From contig NZ_JALKCH010000009.1 in assembly GCF_023016805.1 (NCBI RefSeq), forward strand, positions 149,713 to 213,712: a stretch of 64,000 bases of DNA, in the 5' to 3' direction. Position numbers and translations under genes: made by a program. Positions 1 to 8,507 of this stretch are shown in pieces (position 1 is the stretch's first letter; each line of letters opens with the position of its first letter). The notes under the pieces were generated by a model that did no database searches, was not told where the DNA came from, and saw only the letters and a program-made list of their open reading frames with translations. Origin of the DNA: Ancylobacter crimeensis (lineage in GTDB: Bacteria > Pseudomonadota > Alphaproteobacteria > Rhizobiales > Xanthobacteraceae).

Positions 1-968
1 CTTGCCGGATCCTGCGGATCGCCGATGCGGATGCGCTCGGCCTTGTCCTTGAGCACACCGAGCAACGCCTTGTGCACGCCCTTCTGGACCAGCAGCCGCG
101 AACCGGCGACGCAGCTCTGCCCCGAGGCTGCGAAGATACCCGCGACGATGGCGTTCGCGGCACTCTCGAGATCGGCGTCGTCGAACACCAGCACCGGCGA
201 CTTGCCGCCCAGTTCCAGCGTTGTGAAAGCGAGATTCTCGGCGGTGTTGCGCACCACGTGACGCGCGGTCGACGGGCCCCCGGTGAAGGCGACGCGGGCG
301 ACCAGCGGATGGGCGGTGAGCGTGCGCCCGCACTTCTCGCCGAAGCCGGTGACAATGTTGACGACGCCGGGCGGAAAGCCAGCTTCACGCACCAGCCGGG
401 CGAAGGCCAGCAAGGGTGCCGGCCCGTCCTCGGAGGCCTTCAGCACCACGGTGCAACCCGCCGCCAGCGCCGGACCGAGCTTTACCGCCGAGAGGAAAAG
501 CTGCGAATTCCACGGCACCACCGCCGCCACCACGCCGATCGGCTCGCGGCGCAGCCAGGCTTCCATGTCCGGCTTGTCGACGGGCAGGTGCGCGCCTTCG
601 ACCTTATCCGCCAGGCCGCCGAAATACCGATAATATTCCGCGACATAGCCGATCTGCGCGCGGGTTTCCCGGATGATCTTGCCGGTGTCGCGGGTCTCCA
701 GCTCGGCCAGTTCCTGCGCATGCGCGGCGACGAGGTCGCCGAGCCGGATCAGCAGCTTGCCGCGCGCGGTCGCGGTAAGCCCTGCCCAGGCCGGGTCGCC
801 GAAGGCCCGGTGCGCCGCCTGCACCGCCCGCTCGACATCGTGCACGCCGGCCGCCGGCATCCGTGCCCAGGGCGCGCCGGTGGAGGGGTCGATACTCTCG
901 AAACGGCCTTCCCCTTCGACGAAGGCGCCGTCGATATAGAGCCGGAAATCGTCGCGCAGCGTTGCCAT
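1..968 (-). CDS. Aldehyde dehydrogenase (3' part cut by window edge)
   Basis: NAD(P)-dependent aldehyde dehydrogenase superfamily enzyme oxidising an aldehyde to its acid in the cytoplasm. The visible N-terminal ~322 residues include the cofactor-binding part (VVPWNSQLF, GCTVVLKASE), the general-base glutamate region LELGGKSP and the catalytic cysteine in SGQSCVAGS. The ATG at 968 has a strong purine-rich ribosome site (GGGAGGGGAG) just upstream. The reading frame runs off the left edge, so the C-terminal third is not seen. It is the last visible gene of the leftward operon behind the GntR gene and begins 12 bp after the monooxygenase stop. It probably oxidises the aldehyde released by the upstream monooxygenase and hydrolase. 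Substrate is unknown. Confidence 0.93.
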   Translation of the reverse strand, partial: MATLRDDFRLYIDGAFVEGEGRFESIDPSTGAPWARMPAAGVHDVERAVQAAHRAFGDPAWAGLTATARGKLLIRLGDLVAAHAQELAELETRDTGKIIRETRAQIGYVAEYYRYFGGLADKVEGAHLPVDKPDMEAWLRREPIGVVAAVVPWNSQLFLSAVKLGPALAAGCTVVLKASEDGPAPLLAFARLVREAGFPPGVVNIVTGFGEKCGRTLTAHPLVARVAFTGGPSTARHVVRNTAENLAFTTLELGGKSPVLVFDDADLESAANAIVAGIFAASGQSCVAGSRLLVQKGVHKALLGVLKDKAERIRIGDPQDPA

Positions 969-980
969 GCTCCCCTCCCT

Positions 981-2018
981 TCAGCCGAAGGCCGGCATGA
1001 CGTGACGGATGAAGAGGTCGAGCGCCTTCTTCTTGCGCGCATGGTCGCGCCCGCCGTCGATCCACAGCGAGAACTGGTCGAAGCCCAGCGCCTCATAGCC
1101 CTTCAGCCGCGCGATCACCTCGTCCGGCTGGCCGATGACGAGATTGCGCCGGATCACCTCTGGAGCACAGTTCGGCAGCGCCGCGCGCTCGTCCGGCGTG
1201 AGCGGGTCCATGATCGCCTGCCGGATCGGCCGCTTATTGGCGAACCACGCGCCGAACATGGCGTAGAAATAGGACAGCTCGTCGGTGATCGCCTCGGCCT
1301 CGGCCTCGCTGTCGGCGACATAGGCGTGCTGGAGCAGCATGATCTGCGGACGCGGGATCTCGGGATGACCGGCGACCGCCGCATCGAAACGCGCCATCAG
1401 GTTCACCACCTCGCCGTCGCCGGCCGCGAGCGGCGTCACCTGCACGTTGCAGCCCTGGGCCACCGCGAAATCGTGGCTCGCCGGATCGCGCGCCGCCACC
1501 CAGATCGGCACGCCCCCTTTCTGCACCGGCTTGGGCGAAGCGGTGGAGACGGGGAACGACCAGAATGCGCCCTCATGGGCATAGTCGCCCTCCCACAACC
1601 GCTTCAGCGCCGGAATGATCTCGCGCATGCGCTGACCGGCCTGTAGCGCATCGAGGCCGGGCAGCATGCGCTCATATTCGAACACATAGGCCCCGCGCGC
1701 GATGCCGAGATCGAGCCGGCCATTGGAGGCGACGTCCGTCATCGCCGCCTCGCCGGCGAGCCGCAGCGGATGCCAGAACGGCGCCACCACATTGCCGGTG
1801 CCGAGCCGGATGCGCGAGGTGCGGGCGGCAAGATGCGCGAGCTGGATGAAGGGATTCGGCGCGATGGTGAACTCCATCGCGTGATGCTCGCCGATCCACA
1901 CCGTCTCGAAGCCGCCGTCCTCCGCCATCAGCGCCAGCTCTTCCAGTTCGTCGAACAGTCGCCGGTGCGGGATGGCCGGATCGGCGCGCTCCATATGGAC
2001 GAAGAGCGAGAATTTCAT
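981..2018 (-). CDS. LLM-class (luciferase-like) flavin-dependent monooxygenase
   Basis: A 345-residue member of the bacterial luciferase-like family: single-component TIM-barrel oxygenases that use reduced FMN supplied by a separate reductase. Family features seen are the N-terminal MKFSLFVHMERADP strand, WIGEHHAMEF near residue 45, and TSRIRLGTGN followed by HPLRLAGEAAMTD. I chose the ATG at 2018; an in-frame TTG at 2027 would add three residues and has no better ribosome site. The next gene upstream encodes a flavin reductase domain, the natural FMNH2 source. RutA is a member of the same superfamily, but this protein is not close enough by eye to be called RutA. Confidence 0.9.
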   Translation of the reverse strand: MKFSLFVHMERADPAIPHRRLFDELEELALMAEDGGFETVWIGEHHAMEFTIAPNPFIQLAHLAARTSRIRLGTGNVVAPFWHPLRLAGEAAMTDVASNGRLDLGIARGAYVFEYERMLPGLDALQAGQRMREIIPALKRLWEGDYAHEGAFWSFPVSTASPKPVQKGGVPIWVAARDPASHDFAVAQGCNVQVTPLAAGDGEVVNLMARFDAAVAGHPEIPRPQIMLLQHAYVADSEAEAEAITDELSYFYAMFGAWFANKRPIRQAIMDPLTPDERAALPNCAPEVIRRNLVIGQPDEVIARLKGYEALGFDQFSLWIDGGRDHARKKKALDLFIRHVMPAFG

Positions 2019-2066
2019 CAGTCGCAATCCTGTCGTGTCGCGCCGGGAAGAGATTGAGAGGCGTCG

Positions 2067-3899
2067 TCAGCGCATCCGCCCGACCGGGTGGATGGTGCCG
2101 CGCTCGGTGTCGCCGACATAAAGGCCGAAGGCGTCCTCGCTGCGCTCGCGCACATAGCGCCCCAGCATGGAGCGCACCGCCTCGTCCGGCAGGCGGGACC
2201 AGGGTATGGCGTCGAACGTCACCAGCCGCGCCCCGCAACCCGCCGCGGGCTCGCCTTCGAGCACGCCGCGATAATAGATCGACACCGCGCCGTGCCCGGC
2301 ATTCGGGGTCTCGAACACCGCGAACAGGAAGTCGAGCCGCGCGGGCGCGCCGAGGCGGTCCAGCGCGGCACGCAGACTGCGGGGATTGTCCTGCGGCTCC
2401 AGCCGGCTGCCGGTCGGCAGATCGAACAGGCCGCCCGCGTTCTCGACCAGCAGCACGGCCCCGTTCCGCTCCAGGATCGCGCCGACCTTGGCCGGCTCGT
2501 CGCGCGCGGCGACCACCTCCTGCGACAGGGCGAGATCGACATAGGCGCCGCGGCAATAGCCGAGAGGCGCCGCCGCGCTCGCGCCGAAGCCCGCCACCTC
2601 ACCGATCAGGATGACATGGTCGCCGGCCTCGACAATGCTGTGCCGGCGGCAGTCGAACCAGGCGGCCGCGCCGTCGATCACGGGGCTGCCGGCGGGGCCT
2701 TCATGCCAGCGGCTCTGGGCGAATTTGTCCGGCTGCTTGGAAGCGAACAGCGCGGAGACGTCCCGCTGCACCGCAGACAGCACGCTGACCGCGAAATGCC
2801 CGGCGGCGGTGAAGGTCTCGAAGCTCGACGCGGTCCTGGCGAGGCAGACCAGCACCAGCGGCGGATCGAGCGAGACGGAGGAAAAGGAGTTCGCGGTGAA
2901 GCCGCGCGGCTCGCCGTCGGCCTGCCGGGTCGTGACGACCGTGACGCCGGTGAGGAAGGAACCCAGCGCCTGCCGGAAGGCACGGGTGTCGAAGGCGGCG
3001 ATCAGCGCCGCCGCCCGTTCCCCCGAAGCCCCGCTGAGCCCGTCGAGGAATCGCACCAGCCGGCCGGTCACCTCGTCCGGCGCGGTGAGGTTCATCATGT
3101 GGCGGGCGCCGGCGATCACCTCGCAGCGCCCTTGCGGCGCGATCGCGGCCATCGCCGCCGACATCGCCGGCGTCGAGTTCGGATCGTCCTCGGCGGTCAG
3201 GAACAGCGCCGGGACGGCAAGGCTAGACAGACGCTCGCCATGGGCGTCGTCGGAGGTCGCGAACAGGCGATAGGTCCGGGCATAGCCGACCGGATCGCCG
3301 GCTGCGAGCAGGCGGCGGACCTGCGCGGCGGCAGCGTCGAGCGAAGCGGGAACCGGCTCGCCGAACCAGCGGGCAATGGCAGCATCATGGGAGGCGGTGC
3401 GAGAGGCAGCCTGCGCCTGCGCATTCTCTGCCGCCAGCGCATCGGCACGGGCGAGCACGGCGTCGCGCTGTTCCTGCGTGCGGCAGAACACGGCGTTCAG
3501 CGCAGCAACGCCGAGGACGCGGGCCGGATAAGCAAGCGCCGTCTCCAGCGCCACCAGCGCGCCCATGGAATGGCCGATCACCGCGGCCGCCGGCAAGCCA
3601 AGCGCGTCGAGCACCGCGATCACCTGATCCGCATAGTCCGAAAGCCGGGCATCCGTCGCCGGCAGGCTGGAACCTCCATGGCCCAGCATGTCGATGGCGA
3701 TGACGTCGAAGCGGGTCCTGAGCGCCGCGATCTGTGGCTCCCACGCCTCGCCCGCCATGCCGACGCCGTGGATCAGCACCACCGGCAAGCCCGCGCCGGC
3801 ACGGCGGAAACGGGTATGAACCGGGGCGCCATCGCGACCGCCATGCACCACCAGACCGGCCCCGGCGAGATGGGGCACGCTCTCCGCCGGCTCAGCCAT
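2067..3899 (-). CDS. α/β-hydrolase fused to flavin reductase (three-part protein)
   Basis: A 610-residue fusion. Residues ~15-290 are an α/β-hydrolase: the nucleophile elbow is GHSMGA with Ser111, and the likely acid and base are Asp239 (AEDDP) and His267 (GARHMMN). Residues ~305-460 are an FMN-binding flavin reductase domain (FLTGVTVVTT, GFTANSFSSVSLDPP). Residues ~465-610 form a third region with Nudix-like character, often found behind such reductases. The start at 3899 overlaps the upstream stop by 8 bp (ATGGCTGA), implying coupled translation; the open frame continues upstream only in shadow. The fusion joins the activities of RutD (hydrolase) and RutF (FMN reductase). It presumably feeds FMNH2 to the luciferase-like protein and hydrolyses its product. 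Confidence 0.88.
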   Translation of the reverse strand: MAEPAESVPHLAGAGLVVHGGRDGAPVHTRFRRAGAGLPVVLIHGVGMAGEAWEPQIAALRTRFDVIAIDMLGHGGSSLPATDARLSDYADQVIAVLDALGLPAAAVIGHSMGALVALETALAYPARVLGVAALNAVFCRTQEQRDAVLARADALAAENAQAQAASRTASHDAAIARWFGEPVPASLDAAAAQVRRLLAAGDPVGYARTYRLFATSDDAHGERLSSLAVPALFLTAEDDPNSTPAMSAAMAAIAPQGRCEVIAGARHMMNLTAPDEVTGRLVRFLDGLSGASGERAAALIAAFDTRAFRQALGSFLTGVTVVTTRQADGEPRGFTANSFSSVSLDPPLVLVCLARTASSFETFTAAGHFAVSVLSAVQRDVSALFASKQPDKFAQSRWHEGPAGSPVIDGAAAWFDCRRHSIVEAGDHVILIGEVAGFGASAAAPLGYCRGAYVDLALSQEVVAARDEPAKVGAILERNGAVLLVENAGGLFDLPTGSRLEPQDNPRSLRAALDRLGAPARLDFLFAVFETPNAGHGAVSIYYRGVLEGEPAAGCGARLVTFDAIPWSRLPDEAVRSMLGRYVRERSEDAFGLYVGDTERGTIHPVGRMR

Positions 3900-4515
3900 G
3901 TGAAACCTCGGAACCTTGTGCCGCATCGAGACCCTGGGTGCTGCCGAGTTCCTCGAGGTCCTGGTAGCGGTCGCCGATGCGGTGGTGCGGCCGTCCGCCG
4001 ATGGAAGCGCCGAGCGCGACCACGATCTCGTCCGGCGCCGGGGCATCGAGGATCGAGAACTGGATGGTGAGGTAGTGCGAGCGCCGGCCCTCGTCGAGCT
4101 TGTCCATCAGTGGAATCACGATCGGGCAATCCGGGCCGCCGCGGGTGTTGGTGAAGGCGAGGTAGCTCCTGGCGCCGACCGCCTTGCGATAGTGGTTGCC
4201 GAAGCGCAGCGTGTGGATCAGCGCCGAGGCATGCTCGACCTCGCCGGAAGTCCCGACCACCGCCGCCTTGCCATAGGCTTCCACCGCCTCGCCCGAACCG
4301 GCGAGATTCAGGATCTCCTGCGTCAGCTCGGCACCGAGCCGTGGTGCCACGGCATGGATCTCCGGCTTCAGGTCCTCGACGAAGCCGCGTCCGGCCCAAG
4401 GGTTCTTCAGCACCGCGGCAGCCGCGAACAGGCGCAGCGGCGTCGGCGCGGGGCGGCCACCCTCAATGAACGTCGTCTCGGTGTAGGTGACGACCTTGCG
4501 AAGCTGAAGCGACAT
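3892..4515 (-). CDS. Amino acid synthesis family protein (DUF1185)
   Basis: A 207-residue protein of the AA_synth/DUF1185 family (starts MSLQLRKVVTYTETTFIEGG). Members are small soluble proteins often encoded beside luciferase-like monooxygenases, and their biochemical role is not established. Recognisable segments are the N-terminal TETTFIEGG, then KNPWAGRGFVEDL, YGKAAVVGTSGE, HTLRFGNHYRKA and the C-terminal ASIGGRPHHRIGDRYQD. The ATG at 4515 replaces a longer open frame reaching into the regulatory region; that extension is rich in Ser/Pro and looks non-coding. It is the first gene of the leftward operon, directly behind the palindrome at 4572-4583. Confidence 0.85.
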   Translation of the reverse strand: MSLQLRKVVTYTETTFIEGGRPAPTPLRLFAAAAVLKNPWAGRGFVEDLKPEIHAVAPRLGAELTQEILNLAGSGEAVEAYGKAAVVGTSGEVEHASALIHTLRFGNHYRKAVGARSYLAFTNTRGGPDCPIVIPLMDKLDEGRRSHYLTIQFSILDAPAPDEIVVALGASIGGRPHHRIGDRYQDLEELGSTQGLDAAQGSEVSHG

Positions 4516-4571
4516 GTCCGTTCCGTCCGGGCGGGAGACCCCACTGGGCCATCGAGTAATATTATGATAAG

Positions 4572-4583
4572 ATGGTATACCAT
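4572..4583. promoter_or_regulatory. Perfect 12-bp palindrome, probable GntR/FadR-family operator
   Basis: ATGGTATACCAT reads identically on both strands and lies in the divergent region between the DUF1185 operon and the GntR gene. FCD-type GntR regulators typically bind short palindromes centred on GTATAC or similar, so this is the natural operator for the adjacent regulator. Binding is inferred. Confidence 0.65.
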
Positions 4584-4646
4584 AAGAGACTGCCGTCAAT
4601 TGCTTTGAATCGGCATCGGGTCCAAACGTTCGGGGGAGGGAAAGCG

Positions 4647-5384
4647 ATGTCGGTGATGGAGACGAGGAACCCGCCTGCACCCGCAGCCGCATCGGCGCTG
4701 GAAGTAGCTCGGGAATCGGCGGCAGAAATGAAGGTCGAGCGCAGCGTCACCACGCTGCGCGCGCTCACGCTGGAGAAGATGCGCGACGCCATTCTCGATT
4801 TCCGCTTCAAGCCCGGCGAACGCCTTGTGGAGCGGACACTGTGCGAAAGGCTCGGAGTCAGCCGCAGCGTGGTGCGCGAGGTGCTGCGCCATCTGGAAGC
4901 GGAGGGGCTGGTCGAGACCATTCCTCAGCACGGCCCCGCCGTCGCCCGGCCGAATGCCGCGCAGGCCGCCCAGATCTACGAGATCCGCGCCCTTCTGGAA
5001 GGCGAGGCTGCCCATGCCTGCGCCGGCCGGGCAACGGTGCAGGACCTCGCGGAACTAGACGCCGCCATCGACCGGATCGACGCGGCCTTCCGCTCGCTCG
5101 GCGCGCGGATGGTGCTGAAGGCGACCACGGATTTCTACGAAGGACTGTTCCGGGTCGCCGGCAAGCCGGTGGCGTGGGAGGTGGTGCGCTCGCTCAATGC
5201 CCGCATCAACCATCTGCGCGGCATGACCATCGCGACACCCGACCGCCATGCCGCCGCCATCGGCGAGATGCGCGACCTCGTCGGCGCCATCCGCGCGGGT
5301 GACGCGGACGCGGCGCGCGCGCAGGCGCGAAGGCATGTGGACGTCGTTGCCCGCCTCGCCGGCGACGTTCTCCGGACGCTGTAA
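4647..5384 (+). CDS. GntR-family transcriptional regulator (FCD type)
   Basis: A 245-residue regulator with an N-terminal winged helix (LEKMRDAILDFRFKPGERL, then LCERLGVSRSVVREVLRHLE) and a C-terminal all-helical FCD ligand-binding domain (YEIRALLEGEAAHACA, FYEGLFRVAGKPVAWEV, HAAAIGEMRDLVGAI). I chose the ATG at 4647, preceded by CGGGGGAGGGAAAG. The longer frame from 4572 would start inside the palindromic operator. It is divergent from the monooxygenase operon and most likely controls it, possibly relieved by a carboxylic acid as for other FCD regulators. Confidence 0.92.
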   Translation: MSVMETRNPPAPAAASALEVARESAAEMKVERSVTTLRALTLEKMRDAILDFRFKPGERLVERTLCERLGVSRSVVREVLRHLEAEGLVETIPQHGPAVARPNAAQAAQIYEIRALLEGEAAHACAGRATVQDLAELDAAIDRIDAAFRSLGARMVLKATTDFYEGLFRVAGKPVAWEVVRSLNARINHLRGMTIATPDRHAAAIGEMRDLVGAIRAGDADAARAQARRHVDVVARLAGDVLRTL

Positions 5385-5480
5385 TCCGCGGCCATCGGAA
5401 CGGCCCACAGGATAGGCGTGTCTGAACACCGCTCAGGCATCGGCGACCAGACAGGCATCTGAAGCCCGCGTTCGGCCCGC

Positions 5481-6398
5481 TCAGCCCGGAAAGCGCGAGC
5501 GGAATTCGGCGGCGGTGGCGTAGGAGCGCTGGGTGCCGCGGCGGGTGATGGAATCGGCCGCATATCTGCCGGCCTCGCCCAGCGCCTCGGGCACCGGCAG
5601 GCCGCTCGTGACGAAATGCGCGAAGGCGCCGATGAAGGCGTCCCCCGCCCCGGTGGTGTCGACCGGCTCGACCTTCACCGGCTCGATGCGGCGGACCTCC
5701 CCGTCCGTCACCAGCAGCGCTCCGCGCCCGCCCATGGTCACGATCACCGTGCCGATACCCCGCCCGACCAGAGCCTTGGCGGCCGCCTCGGCCTGCGCCT
5801 CGCTCTCCACCTGCAGGCCGGTGAGGGTGGCGAGCTCGGTTTCGTTGGGGGTAAGGAAGGCGAGGTCGGCGAGCTGCGCGACATCGAGGTCCGGCAGCGC
5901 GGGGGCCGGCACCAGCAGGGTCGGCACGCCCCATTCCCGTGCCCGGCGCACCGTGTGGTAGACCGTTTCCACCGGTATCTCGAGCTGCATCAGGATCAGC
6001 GCGCAGCCCCGGATGAGATCAGCGGCGGCGTCCACGTCGGCGGGCGAGAGCGCTGCATTGGCGCCCTTGACGATGAGGATCGAATTCTCGCCCGACGGCT
6101 CGACGAAGATCGGAGCCACCCCGGACGGCAGGCCCGGCGTGCGGATGACATGGGCGACGTCGATGCCGTTGCGCTGGAAATTGGCGAGGGTGGCATCGGC
6201 GAAGGTGTCGTCCCCCACGCGGGTGACCATCGCCACCTTTGAGCCGAGACGGGCTGCGGCGATCGCCTGATTGGCGCCCTTGCCGCCGTGGCCCATCTCG
6301 AAGCTCGGCGCTTCCACCGTCTCGCCGCGCAGCGGCATGTGGTCCACATAGGTGATGAGGTCCATCATGTTGGACCCGACGACGGCGATCTTCGACAT
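5481..6398 (-). CDS. rbsK: Ribokinase (PfkB family), possibly deoxyribokinase
   Basis: A 305-residue PfkB-family sugar kinase phosphorylating (deoxy)ribose with ATP in the cytoplasm. The N-terminal NMMDLITYVDHMPLRGET and GHGGKGANQAIAAARLG are the ribokinase substrate-binding signature. Near the C-terminus DTTGAGDAFIGAF carries the anion hole and catalytic Asp. The start at 6398 is an ATG preceded by GGGGAGAAAACGGG; the longer open frame has no family similarity. It is the last gene of the leftward sugar operon, 32 bp after the epimerase-like gene. With deoC in the same operon, 2-deoxyribose is as likely a substrate as ribose. Confidence 0.93.
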   Translation of the reverse strand: MSKIAVVGSNMMDLITYVDHMPLRGETVEAPSFEMGHGGKGANQAIAAARLGSKVAMVTRVGDDTFADATLANFQRNGIDVAHVIRTPGLPSGVAPIFVEPSGENSILIVKGANAALSPADVDAAADLIRGCALILMQLEIPVETVYHTVRRAREWGVPTLLVPAPALPDLDVAQLADLAFLTPNETELATLTGLQVESEAQAEAAAKALVGRGIGTVIVTMGGRGALLVTDGEVRRIEPVKVEPVDTTGAGDAFIGAFAHFVTSGLPVPEALGEAGRYAADSITRRGTQRSYATAAEFRSRFPG

Positions 6399-6430
6399 CC
6401 CGTTTTCTCCCCTTCGCCCCTGTTCCGGGT

Positions 6431-7501
6431 TCAGTTGCCGCCCGCCAGCGCCGCGCATTCGGCCGCATCGAGATGGCCGAGCTCCACGAAAAAACGCGAG
6501 CACGCCCCGGCCGGCAGGCGGATGACGTTGCCCTTGGCCTTCTCGGCGGCGTAGCCCTCCGGCTCGCAGGTCGAGGGCAGCGCGAAGGCGCAGACCGACT
6601 GGTCGTGGCCGGCGAGGATCCAGCGCACCGTGTGCGGGAACGCGGCCGGCCGGTAGCGCGCGAGGAAAGCGTCGCCCTCCGGCCGGCGCAGCATCAGCGT
6701 GGTCGCCCCCTCATCGTCGGTGGCGAGGCCGTGCAGGTAGAACACCTGCTCGGGATCATAGCCGTCCGCCCGGCGGACGATGCGGGCGCCCGAAGGGTCG
6801 GCGGCGAGGGCCGCGATGCGGGCGAGATAGTCCGGGTTCGGCGTCACATGGGCCGGCACCGCGCGCCGCACCTGGGTGTGCGCGGCATCGAAGGGCGCCG
6901 GCTGAAGGATCTCGCCGCCCTCGACGAAAGCGTAGTTCACATGCGCCATGTACATCAGGTCCATGTCGTCGCCGGCGGAGAGATTCTCCACCTCGATTCC
7001 CATGTCGAAACGGGCCAAGCCGGCGTAGAGCGTCACGCTGGGGCGCGCCATGTAGTGGGCCCCGAAGCCCATGGCGTATTCGTAAGTCCCGAACAGGCGC
7101 AGATAGGGCCCGCGCCCGTCCGTTCCCGCCTCGATGCCGGCGGAATCCATCGCCGCGCAGGGCATTTCGCCATGGGCCGGGTGGGTGTCTGTCGGCCCCG
7201 GCACGCCGTTGCGCAGCAGGCCGGAATGGAAGGCGAAGCACCCATAGGTTTCGGCGATGGTGCGCACCTTGCGCGGCGCCTTGAAGATGCTCTGCATGGT
7301 GAGGTCGACGCCGTCGAAGGCCGCCGACCAGATCATCTGGCCGAGAAAAGGCAGCACCACCAGCGCGCCGCGCTCATTGGCGAGGCGCACCGCCTCGACA
7401 CCGGTGGGATAGCGCCACAGCGTGGCGGTGAGGCCCTCATGCTCGACGAAGAGGGTCTCGCTCTCGCCGAAGGCGCGCGGGTCGAGATGGATGAGGGTCA
7501 T
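6431..7501 (-). CDS. Aldose 1-epimerase-like protein (DUF4432 family)
   Basis: A 356-residue protein of the galactose-mutarotase-like β-sandwich fold, DUF4432 branch. Supporting segments are LVVLPFLGQMIWSAAFDG, ETYGCFAFHSGLLRNG, HPAHGEMPCAAMD (the mutarotase-type HGE region), FEVENLS-type 'MGIEVENLSAGDDMDLMYM' and AHVNYAF. Such proteins sit in many sugar ABC operons and are thought to interconvert anomers or bind carbohydrate. The ATG overlaps the stop of the upstream permease gene by four bases (7498-7501), so the two are translationally coupled. The catalytic residues were not all assigned by eye. Confidence 0.85.
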   Translation of the reverse strand: MTLIHLDPRAFGESETLFVEHEGLTATLWRYPTGVEAVRLANERGALVVLPFLGQMIWSAAFDGVDLTMQSIFKAPRKVRTIAETYGCFAFHSGLLRNGVPGPTDTHPAHGEMPCAAMDSAGIEAGTDGRGPYLRLFGTYEYAMGFGAHYMARPSVTLYAGLARFDMGIEVENLSAGDDMDLMYMAHVNYAFVEGGEILQPAPFDAAHTQVRRAVPAHVTPNPDYLARIAALAADPSGARIVRRADGYDPEQVFYLHGLATDDEGATTLMLRRPEGDAFLARYRPAAFPHTVRWILAGHDQSVCAFALPSTCEPEGYAAEKAKGNVIRLPAGACSRFFVELGHLDAAECAALAGGN

Positions 7502-8493
7502 TCGCGGTTCCTGAAGGCGTTCAGCACCATGACGAGCAGCAGGAAGCCGCCCCAGATGAAGTCGATGAGGTGGTTGGAGAACCGCATCATCTGGAAGCCG
7601 GAGGCCAGCAGCATCAGGGCGATCACCGCGATCGCGATGCCAAGCACGGTGCCGCGCCCGCCCGCCGGATTGGTGCCGCCGAGCACGCAGATGAGCACCG
7701 CCTGCAGCAGATACGAGTTTCCGTAGTCGGACTTCGCCGCATTGGTGCGGCCGGAGAGCACGATGCCGGCCAGCGCCGCCAGCGTGCCGCTGAGCATGTA
7801 GGACCAGAGCACCATCCGCTCGGTCTTCAGCCCGGCGAACACCGCGGCGCGCGGATTGGTGCCGATGAGGAAGAGGTTGAGGCCGAAGGGCGTCTTCGTC
7901 AGCATCACCGCGATCAGCACCGCCACTGCGAGGAACAGCAGCAGCGGCACCGCGATTCCGAACAGCTTGCCGTTTCCGATCAGTCCCCAATAGGCCGGGA
8001 AGCCGACGATGGCGGGGCCGCCGGTCAGCACCATGCACAGGCCGGTGAACATCTGCCCGGTGCCGAGCGTGGCGAGGATGGGCGTGATCCGCCCTTTCGC
8101 GATCAGCAGCCCGTTCAGCGTGCCGGCGATCAGCCCGACCCCCAGCGCCAGCATCACGCCCGCCGCGACGCGGGCGATCTCCCCCGCCATGCCGGCAGAC
8201 GGGTCGCCGGGATAGATGCGGGTGAAGAACACCCCGGCGAGGATGCCGGCAAGATTGGCGATGCCGATCACCGAGAGGTCGATACCGCCGGTGAGCATGG
8301 CCAGCATCATCGCGATGGCGACGATGCCGAGCTCGGGAAAGATGAAGCTGATGGACTCGAAATTGTAGTAGCGCAGGAACTTGTTGGGCTCCAGCCAGCT
8401 CATCAGCGCGAAGATCAGCGCGGTGATGACCAGAAGCTGGAGGATGTTGTTGTCGCGGCTGATGAAGCGCGAGAGGTCGAGACGCTTGTCCAT
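7498..8493 (-). CDS. Sugar ABC transporter permease (RbsC-like)
   Basis: A 331-residue inner-membrane permease of the ribose/xylose/galactose importer class, with about nine hydrophobic helices. Family motifs include MLTGGIDLSVIGIANLAGI near residue 70 and GRTNAAKSDYGNSYLL with LGGTNPAGGRGTVLG near the C-terminus. I chose the ATG at 8493, preceded by GGGGGAAGGA; the frame also has an ATG at 8511 overlapping the previous stop. It pairs with the second permease gene immediately upstream to form a heterodimeric channel for the sugar delivered by the binding protein at 11459-12508. Confidence 0.93.
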   Translation of the reverse strand: MDKRLDLSRFISRDNNILQLLVITALIFALMSWLEPNKFLRYYNFESISFIFPELGIVAIAMMLAMLTGGIDLSVIGIANLAGILAGVFFTRIYPGDPSAGMAGEIARVAAGVMLALGVGLIAGTLNGLLIAKGRITPILATLGTGQMFTGLCMVLTGGPAIVGFPAYWGLIGNGKLFGIAVPLLLFLAVAVLIAVMLTKTPFGLNLFLIGTNPRAAVFAGLKTERMVLWSYMLSGTLAALAGIVLSGRTNAAKSDYGNSYLLQAVLICVLGGTNPAGGRGTVLGIAIAVIALMLLASGFQMMRFSNHLIDFIWGGFLLLVMVLNAFRNRE

Positions 8494-8507
8494 GGTGTCC
8501 TTCCCCC

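Noticed and set aside
72..4070. Long + strand frames opposite the luciferase-like, fusion and aldehyde dehydrogenase genes.
   Set aside because: Antisense shadows of well-supported minus-strand genes. They have no ribosome sites and no family similarity.
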